64,000 nucleotides of DNA from Siphonodentalium dalli (GCA_032622095.1 CP136065.1:67113675-67177674), one strand, 5' to 3'; positions 35,236 through 46,790 are shown, counted from the stretch's first letter. The notes: generated by a model from the letters alone, not told the origin. Translations and numbers: made by a program.

Positions 35236-35910
35236 GAAAGAAAAGTACTATGTGCGACAGAGGCGCAAACTTAAGAAGCAACTCCGACTACGTGGATACA
35301 GTTCCAAATTTATTGAGAGGCAAATGACAAGAGTGGATAAATTGGATAGGGATGTACTTCTGCACAGGAAAAAGCCCGAAAAGGCTGCACTAACAAGAGT
35401 TCATCTAGTCGCCGCGTTCTCGAATAACCTTCCGGACATTAGGTCGATAACACAGAAACACACGAACGTGCTCCATGACTCGGAAAGGATGAAAAAAGTG
35501 TTTGTCTGAGCCTCCACTTGTTACGTTCAGGAGAGACTCAAATATATGTGATGTATTGGTTCACGCAAAGACAAAACGTTTGGTCCGCTCGATACCGGGT
35601 CATGTTCCCCTGTGCAGACTGTAAAGTATGTAGTTCAATTTCATTTGAACCAGTAATGAACTCCGTGCAAGCAAAGTCGTATACTGTTAGGCATAATGTT
35701 AATTGTAAAACTCAAAATGTGGTTTATTGCTTGTCGTGTATGAAATGTGGAACAGGTGTCTATATTGGTGAAACAGAACGCACATTAAGGGAGCGGATGA
35801 AAGAACATATCCGGGATATTGACAATATTGAGAAGCCTGTTTATTCTTATTTCAATTCAAATGGACATTGTGCCCGTGACCTAATGTTTTCCGTTCTGGA
35901 CCGGGTTTGA
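35168..35910 (+). pseudogene. Penelope-like element, C-terminal part with GIY-YIG endonuclease
   Basis: The first frame (to 35509) carries the connector after the reverse transcriptase (YGLGVRIRRI, LKKQLRLRGYSSKFIERQ). After a frameshift near 35508, a short frame reads PPLVTFRRDSNICDVLVHAK. After another near 35618, the last frame contains CADCKVCSSISF, the block NCKTQNVVYCLSCMKCGTGV and YIGETERTLRERMKEHIRDI, ending with a histidine-containing NSNGHCARDLMF. That is the zinc-binding linker plus the GIY-YIG nuclease (here VYIG with Arg and the Glu/His context) typical of endonuclease-bearing Penelope-like elements. The RT core is missing and the copy is frameshifted twice, so it is dead. Confidence 0.8.
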
Positions 35911-36479
35911 AATACTGACACACGATACGTCGCGTATAATACCTGTTGCATTGATACATCGACAAGCACACATCGATGCCAGAACGAGAGGGCTATAACG
36001 ATCGGCAGATGTTTAACTAATCTCTTTCGTGGCGATAGTAAATTACTATGATCGGAATAATAAAGAGTCATAAGACTTACAGATTATTTTTTGGCATATC
36101 TTATCACAAACCAAAATTCAACATTATTGACATAACAACTACACCTTTTACCGGACTCGGGTCGCACTACAACTTTTAATGCGTCCAAAAACAAATGGAC
36201 TCGGGGTCGCACTACAACTTTAATGCGTCCCAAAAAAACCCATATCTATAAATTAAAACCCCTGCGCCCATAGGTATAAAGAATTTCTACATTAGTATAC
36301 ACCGGAGGGCGTAATGAACACACAATAGTCGGATGCCTGTTTTATGTCTAGGAAGGACCGGATAATCGCTATCCGACCCGTCTTGTGATATTATGTAAAC
36401 AGTGTATACTTCTACAGTCGCTATCGTGATACTTAACTCGAGTTAAATATACTGCTGGGAATCCCAACAGACAACAAGT
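35911..36479. other. 3' region after the Penelope-like remnant, with a short tandem repeat
   Basis: The word GGACTCGGGTCGCACTACAA occurs near 36154, and with one extra G near 36198, a repeat of about 43 bp in tandem. It is probably untranslated or terminal sequence of the element. No frame is coding. Confidence 0.45.
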
Positions 36480-38522
36480 TCAATTCAATTCTTTATTCTC
36501 ATGACCTATAATACATAGGTATCGAGATAATATTTGTACACTATTTACATATATCATGGTACATGTATGAGCATATTATACACATTATTATAAATAAATA
36601 TAAATAAACACATTATAAATAAATATAATAGCACTATCATTGCTATATAAGTATAACATTATTCATTAATAGTAATAATATATTTAGAAGTGAACATATA
36701 CATTTTGTGCACACATACACACACAGAGTTATTTATCAGTGTATCAATACTACATATTCCTTGCATACAAGGCGGTACGTCAAGTTATCTTTATAATACC
36801 ATATGGAGTATTACAATCGCTTCAATATTATATATTATAATCATTCAATATTCGATAGTTCGCGGTTAACAATTTTAATAAAATCACATAGTCGTCGTAG
36901 GCTTGTTGGATTTTTCTGATTAAGTAGTTCGCTCATAGTGATTGTATTGGGGCGTTTGTCCGATAGCGTTGTTAATAAACGGCGCCTGGCTTTAGATAAG
37001 CTTTCGCACTCGAGAAGGTAGTGGAACTCGTCTCCAATTTTACCGGATTTGCAGAGTTGGCATACACGATCGGATTGTTCGGAGTTTCTCCAACGGCCTA
37101 TTCCAATCGGGAGTCGATGATTGCTTGTTCTAAATTTACACAAGATGAAACGATTTGTTGTGTTGAGTGTTACAAGATAATTTTCGAATGATAGATCGTG
37201 CTTGAAAATTCTATATATGCGGCCACGGCTCGAGTTATTTAAATCCATTTCCCATGATTTTCTAAACTGGGATACTAAACTACATTTCATGTATGAGATA
37301 AGTTGGTTGCTATCCGGTATCTGTTCCATGTGCCAAAAGAGTATTTGTCCGTTGTCTTCTAATATATTATAAACTTTATGCAACCAGGGGAATCTGTCGT
37401 CGTTTATATCGAACATCGAATGTGCTAGTTTGAAAATTAGCCTTTGATATCTACCGCCGTTACTGTTCATAATCTTACTCCAGAACTTCATTATTCTTGT
37501 ATATATCTGTATCTGCAATGGTAGTCTTCCACATTCCCCGTACAACATATAATTAAGGGTTGATGGCCTAAGTTTAAGGACGTGTTTAAGAAATGTACGG
37601 TGGACTTTTTCCAGAACATAATTGTTGCCAAACCCCATACTTCACAACCATATAGCAATATCGGGGTAACATGCAAATCGAATAGGTCCAGTTGATTTTT
37701 AACAGAAAGGCAGTGTTTGCGTGCTTTCCCGATTATGGAGTACATGTCACGAGTGACTTTTTCTACCAATGTTTTTTTCGCCATCGTAAAGGAGCCGGAT
37801 TTCCAAAATATTATGCCAAGGTAATTAAAGTTGTTAACGGTATCAATTTTCTTCCCTTTAAACAGAAACGAGACTTTCTTGGATAGACTCGCTTTAGATA
37901 AATTTAATATTTTTGTTTTATCCACATTGACTGTTAATTTCCATTTTTCAAAAATATCGAGTTGTAGCTGTAACCCTTTAGGTGTTTCCGCCATAATAAC
38001 TGTATCGTCGGCGTAAAGAATCATGAATATTTTCAAATGGTAGTTCAATTTGGCGCCTATCTCCCCGTCTACAGTTTTCAGTCCCATTGCGCAGTTTTCA
38101 AGGAAAAATTCTTCCAAATCATTCAAATACAAGGAAAACAACAGTGGGGATAATTTCACACCTTGGCGAACCCCCGCATAACAGGGGAATTAAGCTGATA
38201 GCTCGCCATTTACACGGACACATGATTTCACATGGTTATACATGTTGACGATGACCCTAAACAATTTCCCATTGATTCCACTTTTTACAATTTTGGACCA
38301 GAGCCCCTGTCTCCACACGGTATCAAAGGCTTTCTGGAAGTCAACAAACGCACATATTAGTTTCTTTTTCAATTTTCTACTAATTTCGAACAACAAGTGC
38401 AGCACAAATATATTGTCGAGGGTTGAATAATTTTTTCTGAAACCGGTCTGGTTTTCTGAGAGTATTTCATATTTTTCGACATATTGTGTGAGCCTATTTG
38501 ACAAGCGGGATGAGAAATTCAA
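36480..38522 (-). mobile_element. Non-LTR retrotransposon (LINE), 5'-truncated, nearly intact RT
   Basis: On the minus strand, 38522-38190 gives SENQTGFRKNYSTLDNIF and CAFVDFQKAFDTVWR (palm block A). After one in-frame TAA, the frame resumes as AGVRQGVKLSPLLFSLYLND and ILYADDTVIMAE (catalytic YADD), followed by the thumb. One frameshift near 37635 shifts to the C-terminal part (36841-37638), which ends with a CQLCKSGKIGDEFHYLLEC cysteine-histidine motif. The 3' UTR runs to about 36480 and shares the TTTATTCTCATGACC end with the fragment at 25867. One stop and one frameshift are the only coding lesions noted, so this is one of the youngest-looking LINEs here. The 5' end is lost beyond 38522. 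Confidence 0.85.
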
Positions 38523-40741
38523 AATGCTATTACATCACTGACCAGCTGACAGATTTTAGCACTTGCACCGAAATGTCCTATACCCAATGGCCATGGCCAC
38601 ATCCTATATATTTGAAAATTCATTTTGTACTGAAGTTTATGACATTTAATTGTGGGTGATATGGGTATACGCGGATTAGTACTTGGCCACATAAACCCAT
38701 CCTTTTCCAACATAAAACCTAATCCGTTGGTAAACAGACAGTGAATTATTACTACTGTGTGGCTGCACTATTTGGTGGCCGACACACGAGTCTGAGAAAA
38801 GAACTCCACAGAAGGGATTTAGCGACACCGTATCTACGCGATCTTTGTAAGAGATTGGGTTGGTATTGTTTTGGGGTGTGAATAATCGTGTTGCCAGCCG
38901 CATTTCCATTCTACAGCGTTGTTATTAATTTCATAAGGCGTCACAAACTATTTTTACTGAAAGGTCAATTAAGTGCACCATGAAACAACAATCCCCTTGT
39001 AAGAAACTTGCAAACTTGCGTTCATTATTCATACATCAAAAGCACATAGCACCATATGAATGGATATAAGGAAAGACTGTCGTTTTTTTCTTTTGCGACA
39101 GTCGTGGGTGTGGGAATTAGCAGGAAAGACAAATATAAACTTTTGTATCTGGGCGACTGATGTTCAAACTTTAAAGTCCAATCATCCGCAAAACAGACGT
39201 GGTGTCACAACCGTAAATAGCATGTTTCGCAAGTACTTTACATGATTCTTAAAATCAGAGCTCAACATATTTAAGTACATAGCATCTTCGATGAGTACTG
39301 CTTGAATATGTGCCAGTCCATACCGATCTATATAACAAACACTTCATATGTTGCTTGCCAACGTCGCATCTTGTTCTTGTTGTTCTTAGAAACGGCGTAC
39401 ATGTCAAAGAAATACATAAGATTGTATTCGTTCAGGGTTCACACAGAACTGATGAAACGGTAATTCGTTCTTATAATTACATCCCAGTGAAATATATGAA
39501 CATGGGAATCCATTTTGCATTGGAATTATCGCTAAATTTGAACTTTCTTATGACATTTTCACGACGTAACATGTTGGGGTCATGAAACTCATACACTCAA
39601 CGTTCACTTCAGCCCTGATACTCACACTTGTAATGTGGTATATCGTAGAACATAGCCAAAAACATTAGTCAAAACCCAGTGTAGGGTTTTGACCCGATGT
39701 GCTAATTCATAATTATACATAGCAATTAGCATTACTGTACCATTGTGTACGGTTTGGACCCGAGATGTGTACCACAGTAAAACATGGTACATAGCCAAAC
39801 AAACTGCATGGTAAGTCAGCACGCATGCACTTTGCTCACTGCAAGAATGCAATATCACATCACATTGAACATATATTAACGACAATACCAACCAAACGAT
39901 TGTGCCACGTCAAAGAAGGCAACGATATCGACGTTAAACAAAAAGGATTCCGCCAAATAGAGATGTATATTTCGTATTTAGAAAAGAATTCGCTTGTTGT
40001 TAATTATGGGAGTAACCATGGTATTATCCATTCCCGTCCGATCATCCAAGCGAAGTGTTCCGCATCACGTTACTGGTCATAGCAGAATTACTTCATATTA
40101 AAGTTCATATAAACTGCATCGTCATTGATTTTGTGGGGTTGGATAAAGTGCTCAACGTTTTGTTGCATTCATCGATCACTGTTAGCAAACTGTTGTCTCC
40201 AGGAGCTAATGTGGTAGTAATGTGGCTATCAAATTATTATAGTAATCGCGATTCCAATATAATACAGGGCGTTATTTTAATTAATAAAGTGATGAACCAT
40301 GATAATATAAATTCGTTTTCAGTCACTCGCAATCAGGTATTGGATGGTTAAGTGTATAAAAACATGCCCCTAAATTCCCACAGCATGAGAACTGATAAAG
40401 TTCAAGATAATAATATGCCGTTGTTGTGTCGGTGATATTTAACCACTGATTACCAAGTAGGCCCATCAACGTTCGATTATGTCTGTCAATGTTGAGTGTG
40501 TGATTTTTTGAAAATTGCACATTTTTCACGAGTGACACTCAGAAGAAGATTAGAAATCCATCGGGATGACTACCTCCCATAATGTGTTGCTTGTCATATT
40601 CTCAATTAGTTCCAAACGTCAATAGGATCGGGTGAATAACATATGAGCTATATATTATATTAGGGTGAACTTACTTTTTGGCAATTTTTTAAATAATAGT
40701 CAGTCCTCAAACATATTGATACAAATAATGATGCATTCATG
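38523..40741. other. No gene recognised; one weak duplication near 39640-39800
   Basis: Words 'acatagccaaa', 'gatgtg' and 'ggtacatagccaaacaaac' recur around 39650 and 39790 in similar order. Plus-strand frames at 39310-39585 and 39825-40351 have no motif or splice support that I could recognise. Confidence 0.35.
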
Positions 40742-40827
40742 AATAGGGTTACTCCCCATATACAACAAACACTGGTGCTTTTTGTCACCAGCACAAGTGT
40801 TTGTTGGTTATGGGGAGTAACTCTATT
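40742..40827. mobile_element. 86-bp hairpin MITE
   Basis: AATAGGGTTACTCCCCATA at the left pairs with TATGGGGAGTAACTCTATT at the right. The inner stem is AACAAACACT.../...AGTGTTTGTT around a CTGGTG...CACCAG core. The structure is a near-perfect hairpin. Confidence 0.8.
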
Positions 40828-41127
40828 ACTATTCTATCATCTCTCTTCTATCCTCTCACATATTTTCTTATGACCATTTTGAAATCAATTCATTGCTTGT
40901 TGAATTTTTGTCCAAGTTCAACTCTACACCACAATGGCTCATACATGTAGTCAGGTGACTTTCGTAAAGTTTCGTCGGCATAGTCGCAAATACATGTCGC
41001 AAGTAATGTGTAGGTGTAACTAAATTTCGTTATTTTCTCTGACAGCGTCTTGTCCACATTTCATATGAAACGTAGTCCACATTTTACAAATTAATAGGCA
41101 TGTTTCTCCCTTTCTACACTACATGGA

Positions 41128-41310
41128 TTCTCCCACTCAGTAATCAAAGTATACATTGGAATGGTCTATTATTCACTTGGAGGGATGTTCAGCAAAAATG
41201 AGCAGACGACAGTGACGACAAGATAACACACTTGACGAAGGATTAATATTCTTTGGTGGGAAATGTTCAGATGATAAGTTCAACAAACAAACTACCTTGA
41301 GCTTATTATC
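41128..41310. repeat. Dispersed repeat, copy 1 (second at 44240-44405)
   Basis: CCCACTCAGTAATCAAAGTA, TATTGGAATGGTCTA-like and GATAAGTTCAACAAAC words appear in the same order at 44240-44405. The family is unknown. Confidence 0.55.
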
Positions 41311-41329
41311 TGAAAAATTCCAAAGGGAA

Positions 41330-41885
41330 CTACTCGTCAATGAGTATTTAGTGCATAAAGGGTTAAATGGGGAACTTTTAACTTAAAATGTCAATGTTAG
41401 CTACGCACAATCACCTGATTGGCTCCATTACAATATTACGTGCATGTAGGGATGAACATGATCATGGACATCTGGCGATCCATGCATCATCTGACTGTTG
41501 GACGCTGAGCGCACCTAAATTTGGAAGTTAGAAATTATATGCCACAAAACGTCACAATTTCAAACAAATGTCCACTTAGGGCAGGATACGATAAACCGTC
41601 GTTATAAAATGAAACTACTCGTCAATGAGTATTTAGGGTGTAAAGGGTTAAATGGGGAACTTTTAACTTAAAATGTTAGCTACGCACAGTCACCTAATTT
41701 ACTCCATTACAATAATTCGTACATGTATAGGGATGAACATGATCATGATCTGGCGATCGATGCATCATCTGACTGTTGGACGCTGAGCGCACCTAAATTT
41801 TAGAAATTATCGGTCTAAATTCCGCTAATATATGCCACAAAACGTCACAATTTCAAACAAATGTCCACTTAGGGCAGGATAAAGT
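41330..41885. repeat. Tandem duplication, about 285-bp unit, two copies
   Basis: ACTACTCGTCAATGAGTATT starts each copy (near 41328 and 41613). The copies share GGGTTAAATGGGGAAC, TGATCATGGACATCTGGCG-like and GTCCACTTAGGGCAGGAT. They differ by small indels and substitutions. Confidence 0.85.
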
Positions 41886-42074
41886 ATTATAAAAAGTAGT
41901 ACAAATGGTTCCTACACAATAAGCACATTTGCATTGCGTATGTTCCGGTTTATATAACTATGTGGTCGTATATGGCTATCCAATTGATTACAAATGTGTC
42001 ATGCACATTAAGCACAGTTGTTATGAATAGTCCTCTGGTTGATATAAACAAATCCTGTAAAATGTTACGACAGT

Positions 42075-42290
42075 ACCGACAGCTATGATACCGTCGGCAC
42101 CATTCGTAAACTTTACGGTAAATTCCGTTTGTATAATTGTACGGTAAATTCCGTAAGTTCTGTAAATTTCACGTAAAACTTTAGGACATAAAGCACCGGC
42201 AGCTATTATAGCGTTGGAATCGGACGTAATCTTTAGGGTAAATTCTGTTTATATAATTGTACGATAAATTCCATAAATACCTAGAGTAAA
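42075..42290. repeat. Tandem duplication, about 118-bp unit
   Basis: The order CGACAGCTATGATACCGTCG, GGTAAATTCCGTTTGTATAA is repeated as CGGCAGCTATTATAGCGTTG, GGTAAATTCTGTTTATATAA. Confidence 0.6.
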
Positions 42291-42415
42291 TTGTAGTATG
42301 TCCCAGTCAATCTATTTAGGCAAAATCTCCAGTATACAATATTTCTGTAAAAGTGTAAATATCACAATACCCCGTGACCCTGGTTGAGGTTAATTATCTC
42401 TTTAACCCTTTACCC

Positions 42416-42863
42416 AACAAAACGGCCAAAAACGCCCAAATAAGGCTTCAACAGCCTAAAATATATTCGGTCTGTCTCAATAACACCATACAAATATGGA
42501 TATCATTGGAACCGGTTCATTGACCACATTGTGATGGTTACAGTTATGCCCTGTGCCAATGCATTCTCTTATATATGCTAATCGACCATAGGTCGCCTCG
42601 AATATATAAGAGAATGCATTGGCCTAAAAAAAATTCTTTTTTAAACACTTTTTACCATTTTTTCTTACATTCTTTAACAATTTTAGAATTTTTTCTTACA
42701 TTTTTTAACAATTTTTATAATATTTTTCTACATTCTATGAAAATTTTATCATTTTTAATATGTGTTAAGCCAATGCATTCTCTTATATATGCGAGGCGAC
42801 ATGTGGTCGACTCGCATATATAAGAGAATGCATTGGCACAGGGTCGTGCTGTTGGGTAAAGGG
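42416..42863. mobile_element. 448-bp TTAA MITE, piggyBac-like ends, two internal hairpins
   Basis: TTAA flanks both ends (42412-42415 and 42864-42867). The termini are perfect 14-bp inverted repeats, CCCTTTACCCAACA. Between them sit two 68-bp hairpins (42556-42623 and 42770-42837) that match those in the element at 24077-24539, with an AT-rich spacer. A CCC-type terminus and TTAA duplication are those of piggyBac-type transposons, which would have supplied transposase in trans. Confidence 0.85.
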
Positions 42864-43610
42864 TTAAATTAAATTAGTGTTTATGATAGTGATGGGGATG
42901 TGAGCATCCATTGGGTGAGGCAGTCTTCTCGGATCACGGTAAATTCCACCACAATGGCCTCGTCTGAGAATTTCGTTGCTCACCTCGATGACCGATCACA
43001 GCTCTAATATTGGGCTATCTTACAGTGCGGCATGCTGTAATATCCAAACCGCAGATATATTTCAAAAACAAAATTAAACTGGACTTTTTGTGAAATATTC
43101 TGTGACTGTTTTATTCTGCATTATAATATATGGGAGTATGATGCTATGTTATGCAATTAAGATCTAACTCATCATTATGATACAAACGAAGCCGTCTCTC
43201 GCGGAGCCAAGACTATAGGCTATTTATTAATTGGAGTGTTGTGTGAAATTATTCATTAATCTAGTAGTTCTTGGTAACAAAAGGAACAAAAAAGAAAATA
43301 ATAATTTCAACCTCTCAAATGTATTAACATCCATTGTTTTTGTCCGTCTCTTATTAATTGCTCAAATTATATATACAAAGAAGATAATGATTTGTGAAAT
43401 TCACAGCATTATGTTACAACAGTCACACGTGAAAGATTGTAAATATATTTGTTTCTGTGGAAATAAGAACTCTATTCACTGACTACTTTCAGAACATGCT
43501 TCCGTATAATGTTCCTCCGCTTCATAGAGATATTATTGACCCAAATCATCCCCAGCCCCCTATGATCCGCTGAATAAAGGCTCCCGATTGGGAGTCTGTG
43601 TCAGCTTGTT

Positions 43611-43740
43611 TCTATATATACAAAAGAGTAGGATCTGTCTGTTCATGACGTTTCTCCCAGAGCCCTGGATCGATTTCAACCAAATTTGCTGTGGTGGCTC
43701 GGGGTACACCGGCGGATGTCATAACGGTGTAGATTTTCAA
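43611..43740. repeat. Dispersed repeat 'GAGTAGGATCTGTCTG' family, copy 2
   Basis: GAGTAGGATCTGTCTG, TTTCTCCCAGAGCCCTGG and CGATTTCAACCAAATTTGCT follow a TATATATA start, as at 25751-25866. Confidence 0.6.
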
Positions 43741-43824
43741 AATTTTAGTTTTAAAAGGATTTTTTTTATTCAGTTATTTTTGTTATTTTGAGCAAAGAGT
43801 TCAATCTAAAAACACAATCCAAAT

Positions 43825-43830
43825 TTTATT
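43825..43830 (-). terminator. Polyadenylation signal AATAAA of the lectin gene
   Basis: TTTATT on the plus strand reads AATAAA on the minus strand, 127 bases after the lectin stop codon. The position is right for a 3' UTR signal. It is a short motif in AT-rich DNA. Confidence 0.4.
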
Positions 43831-43956
43831 GTTTTAAATTAATACATCTTCTTTTTTTTAATCAAAATGTTTAAAAGATCCAAATAAATGCTCAATAATG
43901 CGAGCCTGTTTCAGTTGGTTCTTCACTAAATGTGCCCTTGAATCGAATGTTAAAGC

Positions 43957-44195
43957 TCAGAACTGACACATGTACCCCATGTTCAATGCAGGGGTGTCTG
44001 CGTAGTTGCAAGCATAATCATTCATTTGCCATGGTGATCCATTCCACGAAAATGTCATGCAATGTTGTCCTGTGGGCCCATTGTTATCTCCCCCGTTGAA
44101 GGATGACGGTGTCCACAAGAGGTCGCCATTCCTGTTTCGCCAATCGCCTTCTGTCTGCTCGTCATTGCCATCAACACTGTACATCATTCTGTTAC
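43957..44195 (-). CDS. C-type lectin domain protein, terminal exon
   Basis: On the minus strand the exon starts after TGTCTGTTGCAG at 44196 and ends with TGA at 43957. It encodes the second half of a C-type lectin-like domain: VDGNDEQTEGDW, the block FNGGDNNGPTGQHCMTF, WQMNDYAC and GYMCQF. These supply the last three conserved cysteines and the WND-type strand. The usual sugar-specificity tripeptide (EPN or QPD) is not present at the GGDNNGP position, so mannose or galactose binding cannot be assumed. The exon begins with two bases of a split codon. It joins in phase to the exon at 54410-54580, giving ...IPNEG then NRMMYSVDG. The likely role is secreted or surface recognition. Confidence 0.8.
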
Positions 44196-44239
44196 CTGCA
44201 ACAGACAATGGTTTTAGTCCTTCATATACTGAATGAATT

Positions 44240-44405
44240 ACCCCACTCAGTTATAAATGTACATATTGGAATGGTCTAATATTTATATGGAGATGTATTC
44301 AGGAACATAAGCAGACAACAGTTAACAAAAGTGCACGAGGAGTCCAATTTATTGGAGGGAAACTTTCAGATAATAAGTTCAACAAACGACCTATATATGG
44401 TCGTT
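44240..44405. repeat. Dispersed repeat, copy 2 of the 41128 family
   Basis: It shares CCACTCAGTTATAAATGTA, ATTGGAATGGTCTAAT and GATAATAAGTTCAACAAAC with 41128-41310. It sits just inside the lectin intron. Confidence 0.55.
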
Positions 44406-44439
44406 TTTTCTTTTACTTATTATCTTAACAATTCCTATT

Positions 44440-44785
44440 ATTATGCCCCCGATAAATAAATATGCGGGTATATAGTCGTCGTCTCCGTCCGTCCGTCCGT
44501 CCGTCCGTACAAACATTTTGCATTATTGTTCAGCAACCGCTGGGCAGATTTAGCTGATATTCGGTATGGCGATAGAGCAGCATGGGGGAACAGCTACATG
44601 CATAGCGCGGGTTTTGTCCACCCATTTTTGCCAGAGTTATGGCCCTTTTTTCAACTTAAAAATTTGAATATTCGCTTGTTTTTGGGTTTCCTGATCGCTT
44701 GTTTTTGGGTTTCCGCGTCCATGCTTAATTCGAATTTCTACGGTCGGGGGCAAATGCCACGCGACAGCGTACCTCTTGTTTAGTA
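44440..44785. repeat. Dispersed repeat with (CCGT)n start
   Basis: A GTCCGTCCGTCCGTCCGTAC run (44488-44511) is followed by CAAACATTTTGCATTAT, as at 20372. The 85-residue frame inside is on the repeat and is not a gene. Confidence 0.6.
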
Positions 44786-44789
44786 TAGA

Positions 44790-45283
44790 AGTGGTCCACA
44801 AGTGCTCAGATGTGACCGTTTTTTCAATGTTGAAGAAAACTCCACTGGGTAATCAATACACAATACAATGCCGTTGATTCGATTCTATAGATGAATTTGA
44901 GTGTGTCCTCACAAGGTTCAAAAACGTCACGGCGCGCCCTTCGTGTACAAACACACATTCGAAAAATGTCATATTTTTTCCTTATATTCCTCCGTCAATT
45001 TGTCTGGAAAAGACGCATGAAACTATGGTAGGATTTCCGTACTCTTTGTTTGTTTGGTTTATTATGTTTTTGTTCGTTGTTGTTCTTGAATATTGGAACA
45101 AAGTGACAAACCACTGAACCGGATGTTTAATAGCGTGCAATGGGCCATTTCTCTAAGAATATTTCACGTACATGGATGGCTCGTGTTGAGTCAAGTGAAA
45201 GCTTGATATTCAGTGAGAAACCAATCTGCTGAAGAATTTTGAAGGTAAATGGCTCGACGATGTCAATAAACTCCATTAAACTA
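44790..45283. other. Lectin intron, no feature seen
   Basis: Unremarkable AT-rich intron sequence. Confidence 0.4.
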
Positions 45284-45285
45284 TA

Positions 45286-45675
45286 AAGGTCAATTCACAC
45301 TTGGCGCCAGCGCACGAATTTTACGCCGTTTTCTGTCGTCCGCAGATAGTCAGGGTAGATAATCGTTTGAGTGCATCATTTGCAGGCAGGTCACACATAC
45401 AATGTATATCGATTTTTTAAATAGAATTTGCTCAACCTAATATAAATATAATCATGGGTTTTTCAAACTAATTTCATTGCCAAATATAATATGTCAAGTA
45501 TAATGGAGCAAGAGCTTCCTAAATTTTCATAACAATTGAGTTTACTTGAATTTCATTCTATAATTCCAGTTTGTGAGTTTTTGTTTTCGCTAGCGCCAGG
45601 GGGAATTGTGGTGACTGAAAGTGACTGAAAACGGCCGTAAAAATCGCGCGCTCGCACCCGGTGTGAATTTACCTT
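45286..45675. mobile_element. 390-bp TIR MITE with TA target duplication
   Basis: TA lies at 45284-45285 and 45676-45677. The ends are imperfect inverted repeats of about 50 bp: AAGGTCAATTCACACTTGGC on the left and AAGGTAAATTCACACCGGGT on the complement of the right, continuing through GAATTTTACG...GTTTTC against GATTTTTACG...GTTTTC. A TA duplication suits Tc1/mariner-type elements. It has no coding frame. Confidence 0.7.
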
Positions 45676-45894
45676 TATTAGCATTATTATTATGTATGAA
45701 CAATGCGAGAAACTCGAGCTATATAGTCTTCATATGAATAAATATTTCCGAGATCCCATGCATGTTATTTTCCACCTTTGCTTATTTTCAAGACAAACGG
45801 ATCAATTCTAGAACCCGTTAATCAATCGGTGATGAATAACCACACCAGTGAACAAGCCTTCAAATAGTGTGTCTGTCATTTGCAAAATGAGGTC

Positions 45895-45970
45895 CCCAGA
45901 GGGTGAATTTAGTGACGCTATTCTCCACGGCGGGCTATAGCATCACAAAATTCATCCTCTGATAACCTCA
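45895..45970. repeat. Hairpin repeat, copy 1
   Basis: ATGAGGTCCCCAGAGGGTGA and TTTAGTGACGCT pair with the complement of AGCATCACAAAATTCATCCT and AACCTCAT. A close relative lies at 46180-46269. Confidence 0.7.
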
Positions 45971-46179
45971 TACAGCTGAGGCCCTACCTGCTATGGGAGA
46001 CCTAGGATCAGATTGAAGTTCCCAGTTGATGATGGTGATGTTCACCCATTAAACACCTCGATTATGCATTTTATCTTCTGCAAATTAGTGGATATAGAAA
46101 CTGAGCAGAAGAGAAAAATTAACTAAAAACAATGTTAATTTGAGACCATAATTATTCTTCCGGGAAGATGAGGACTAAG

Positions 46180-46269
46180 CAGAATGAGGTCCCCAGGTGA
46201 TGAATTTAGTGATGCTAACCCGTACTGCGGGCAGCGTCACTAAATTATTCCTCTGGCACCCCATTCTGC
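46180..46269. repeat. Hairpin repeat, copy 2
   Basis: GCAGAATGAGGTCCCCAGGT pairs with the complement of CTCTGGCACCCCATTCTGC, and AATTTAGTGATGCT with AGCGTCACTAAATT. It shares stem and loop words with copy 1, so it is a small palindromic family. Confidence 0.75.
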
Positions 46270-46565
46270 AAACGATAGGCATACTATGCCAAGGCTTGCC
46301 AGTGAGTATGTGCATGCGGTGTAGCCCGTGTGATCAATATCGCTGTCGTCAGATCTAGAAAAGAATTGTTTTCATTTAACTTGAATACCAAGAGGCTACA
46401 TTTAAAGGGATACTGTACAATAAATCTGGGACCATCTCCTTTTATACTCAACAGAATATATGCAGCAAATGAATGAATTTGAGCCATGGATTAGTGCAAA
46501 ATATACTCATTTGCTCTATGGGCGATGCAAACAACATGGTCATTATACTGAAAATGAATTTATAA

Positions 46566-46790
46566 CTAGAGTGAACTCATAAAATGAAACACAGAGGCGT
46601 GAACCGCGATGAGCAGCAGATACGCTGCATAGAACAACATTCCAGTCAAATTTTGGAGATACGTGTAACTCTCGCCTACAGAACACATAAAACCTGTCAT
46701 ATACGCAATAAAACCTGCCAGGCCCACCAATAACATTTTGGGGTTATAGCTGTAAGCACCGCCTCCAAAACCTAGCAGGTACGCTGGTAC
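46566..46790 (-). CDS. Multi-pass membrane protein, terminal exon, unknown family
   Basis: On the minus strand, a good acceptor (ACACTTCCAG) precedes 74 sense codons ending in TAG at 46566. The peptide opens VPAYLLGFGGGAYSYNPKML and has two hydrophobic segments of 15-20 residues, one around LLVGLAGFIAYMTGFM and one around GMLFYAAYLLLIAVHASVF, separated by a short polar loop (VGESYTYLQN). Codon use and the unbroken frame look genuine although the exon has no start codon near. It lies inside the long lectin intron on the same strand. Reading it in the phase left by the lectin exon gives a stop after about 14 codons, so it belongs to another gene or an alternative end. I do not recognise the family. 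Confidence 0.5.
   Translation of the reverse strand, partial: VPAYLLGFGGGAYSYNPKMLLVGLAGFIAYMTGFMCSVGESYTYLQNLTGMLFYAAYLLLIAVHASVFHFMSSL

Noticed and set aside
46566-46790. Hydrophobic exon as part of the lectin transcript
   Set aside because: In the phase left by the lectin exon it stops after about 14 codons, so the hydrophobic frame cannot be its continuation.
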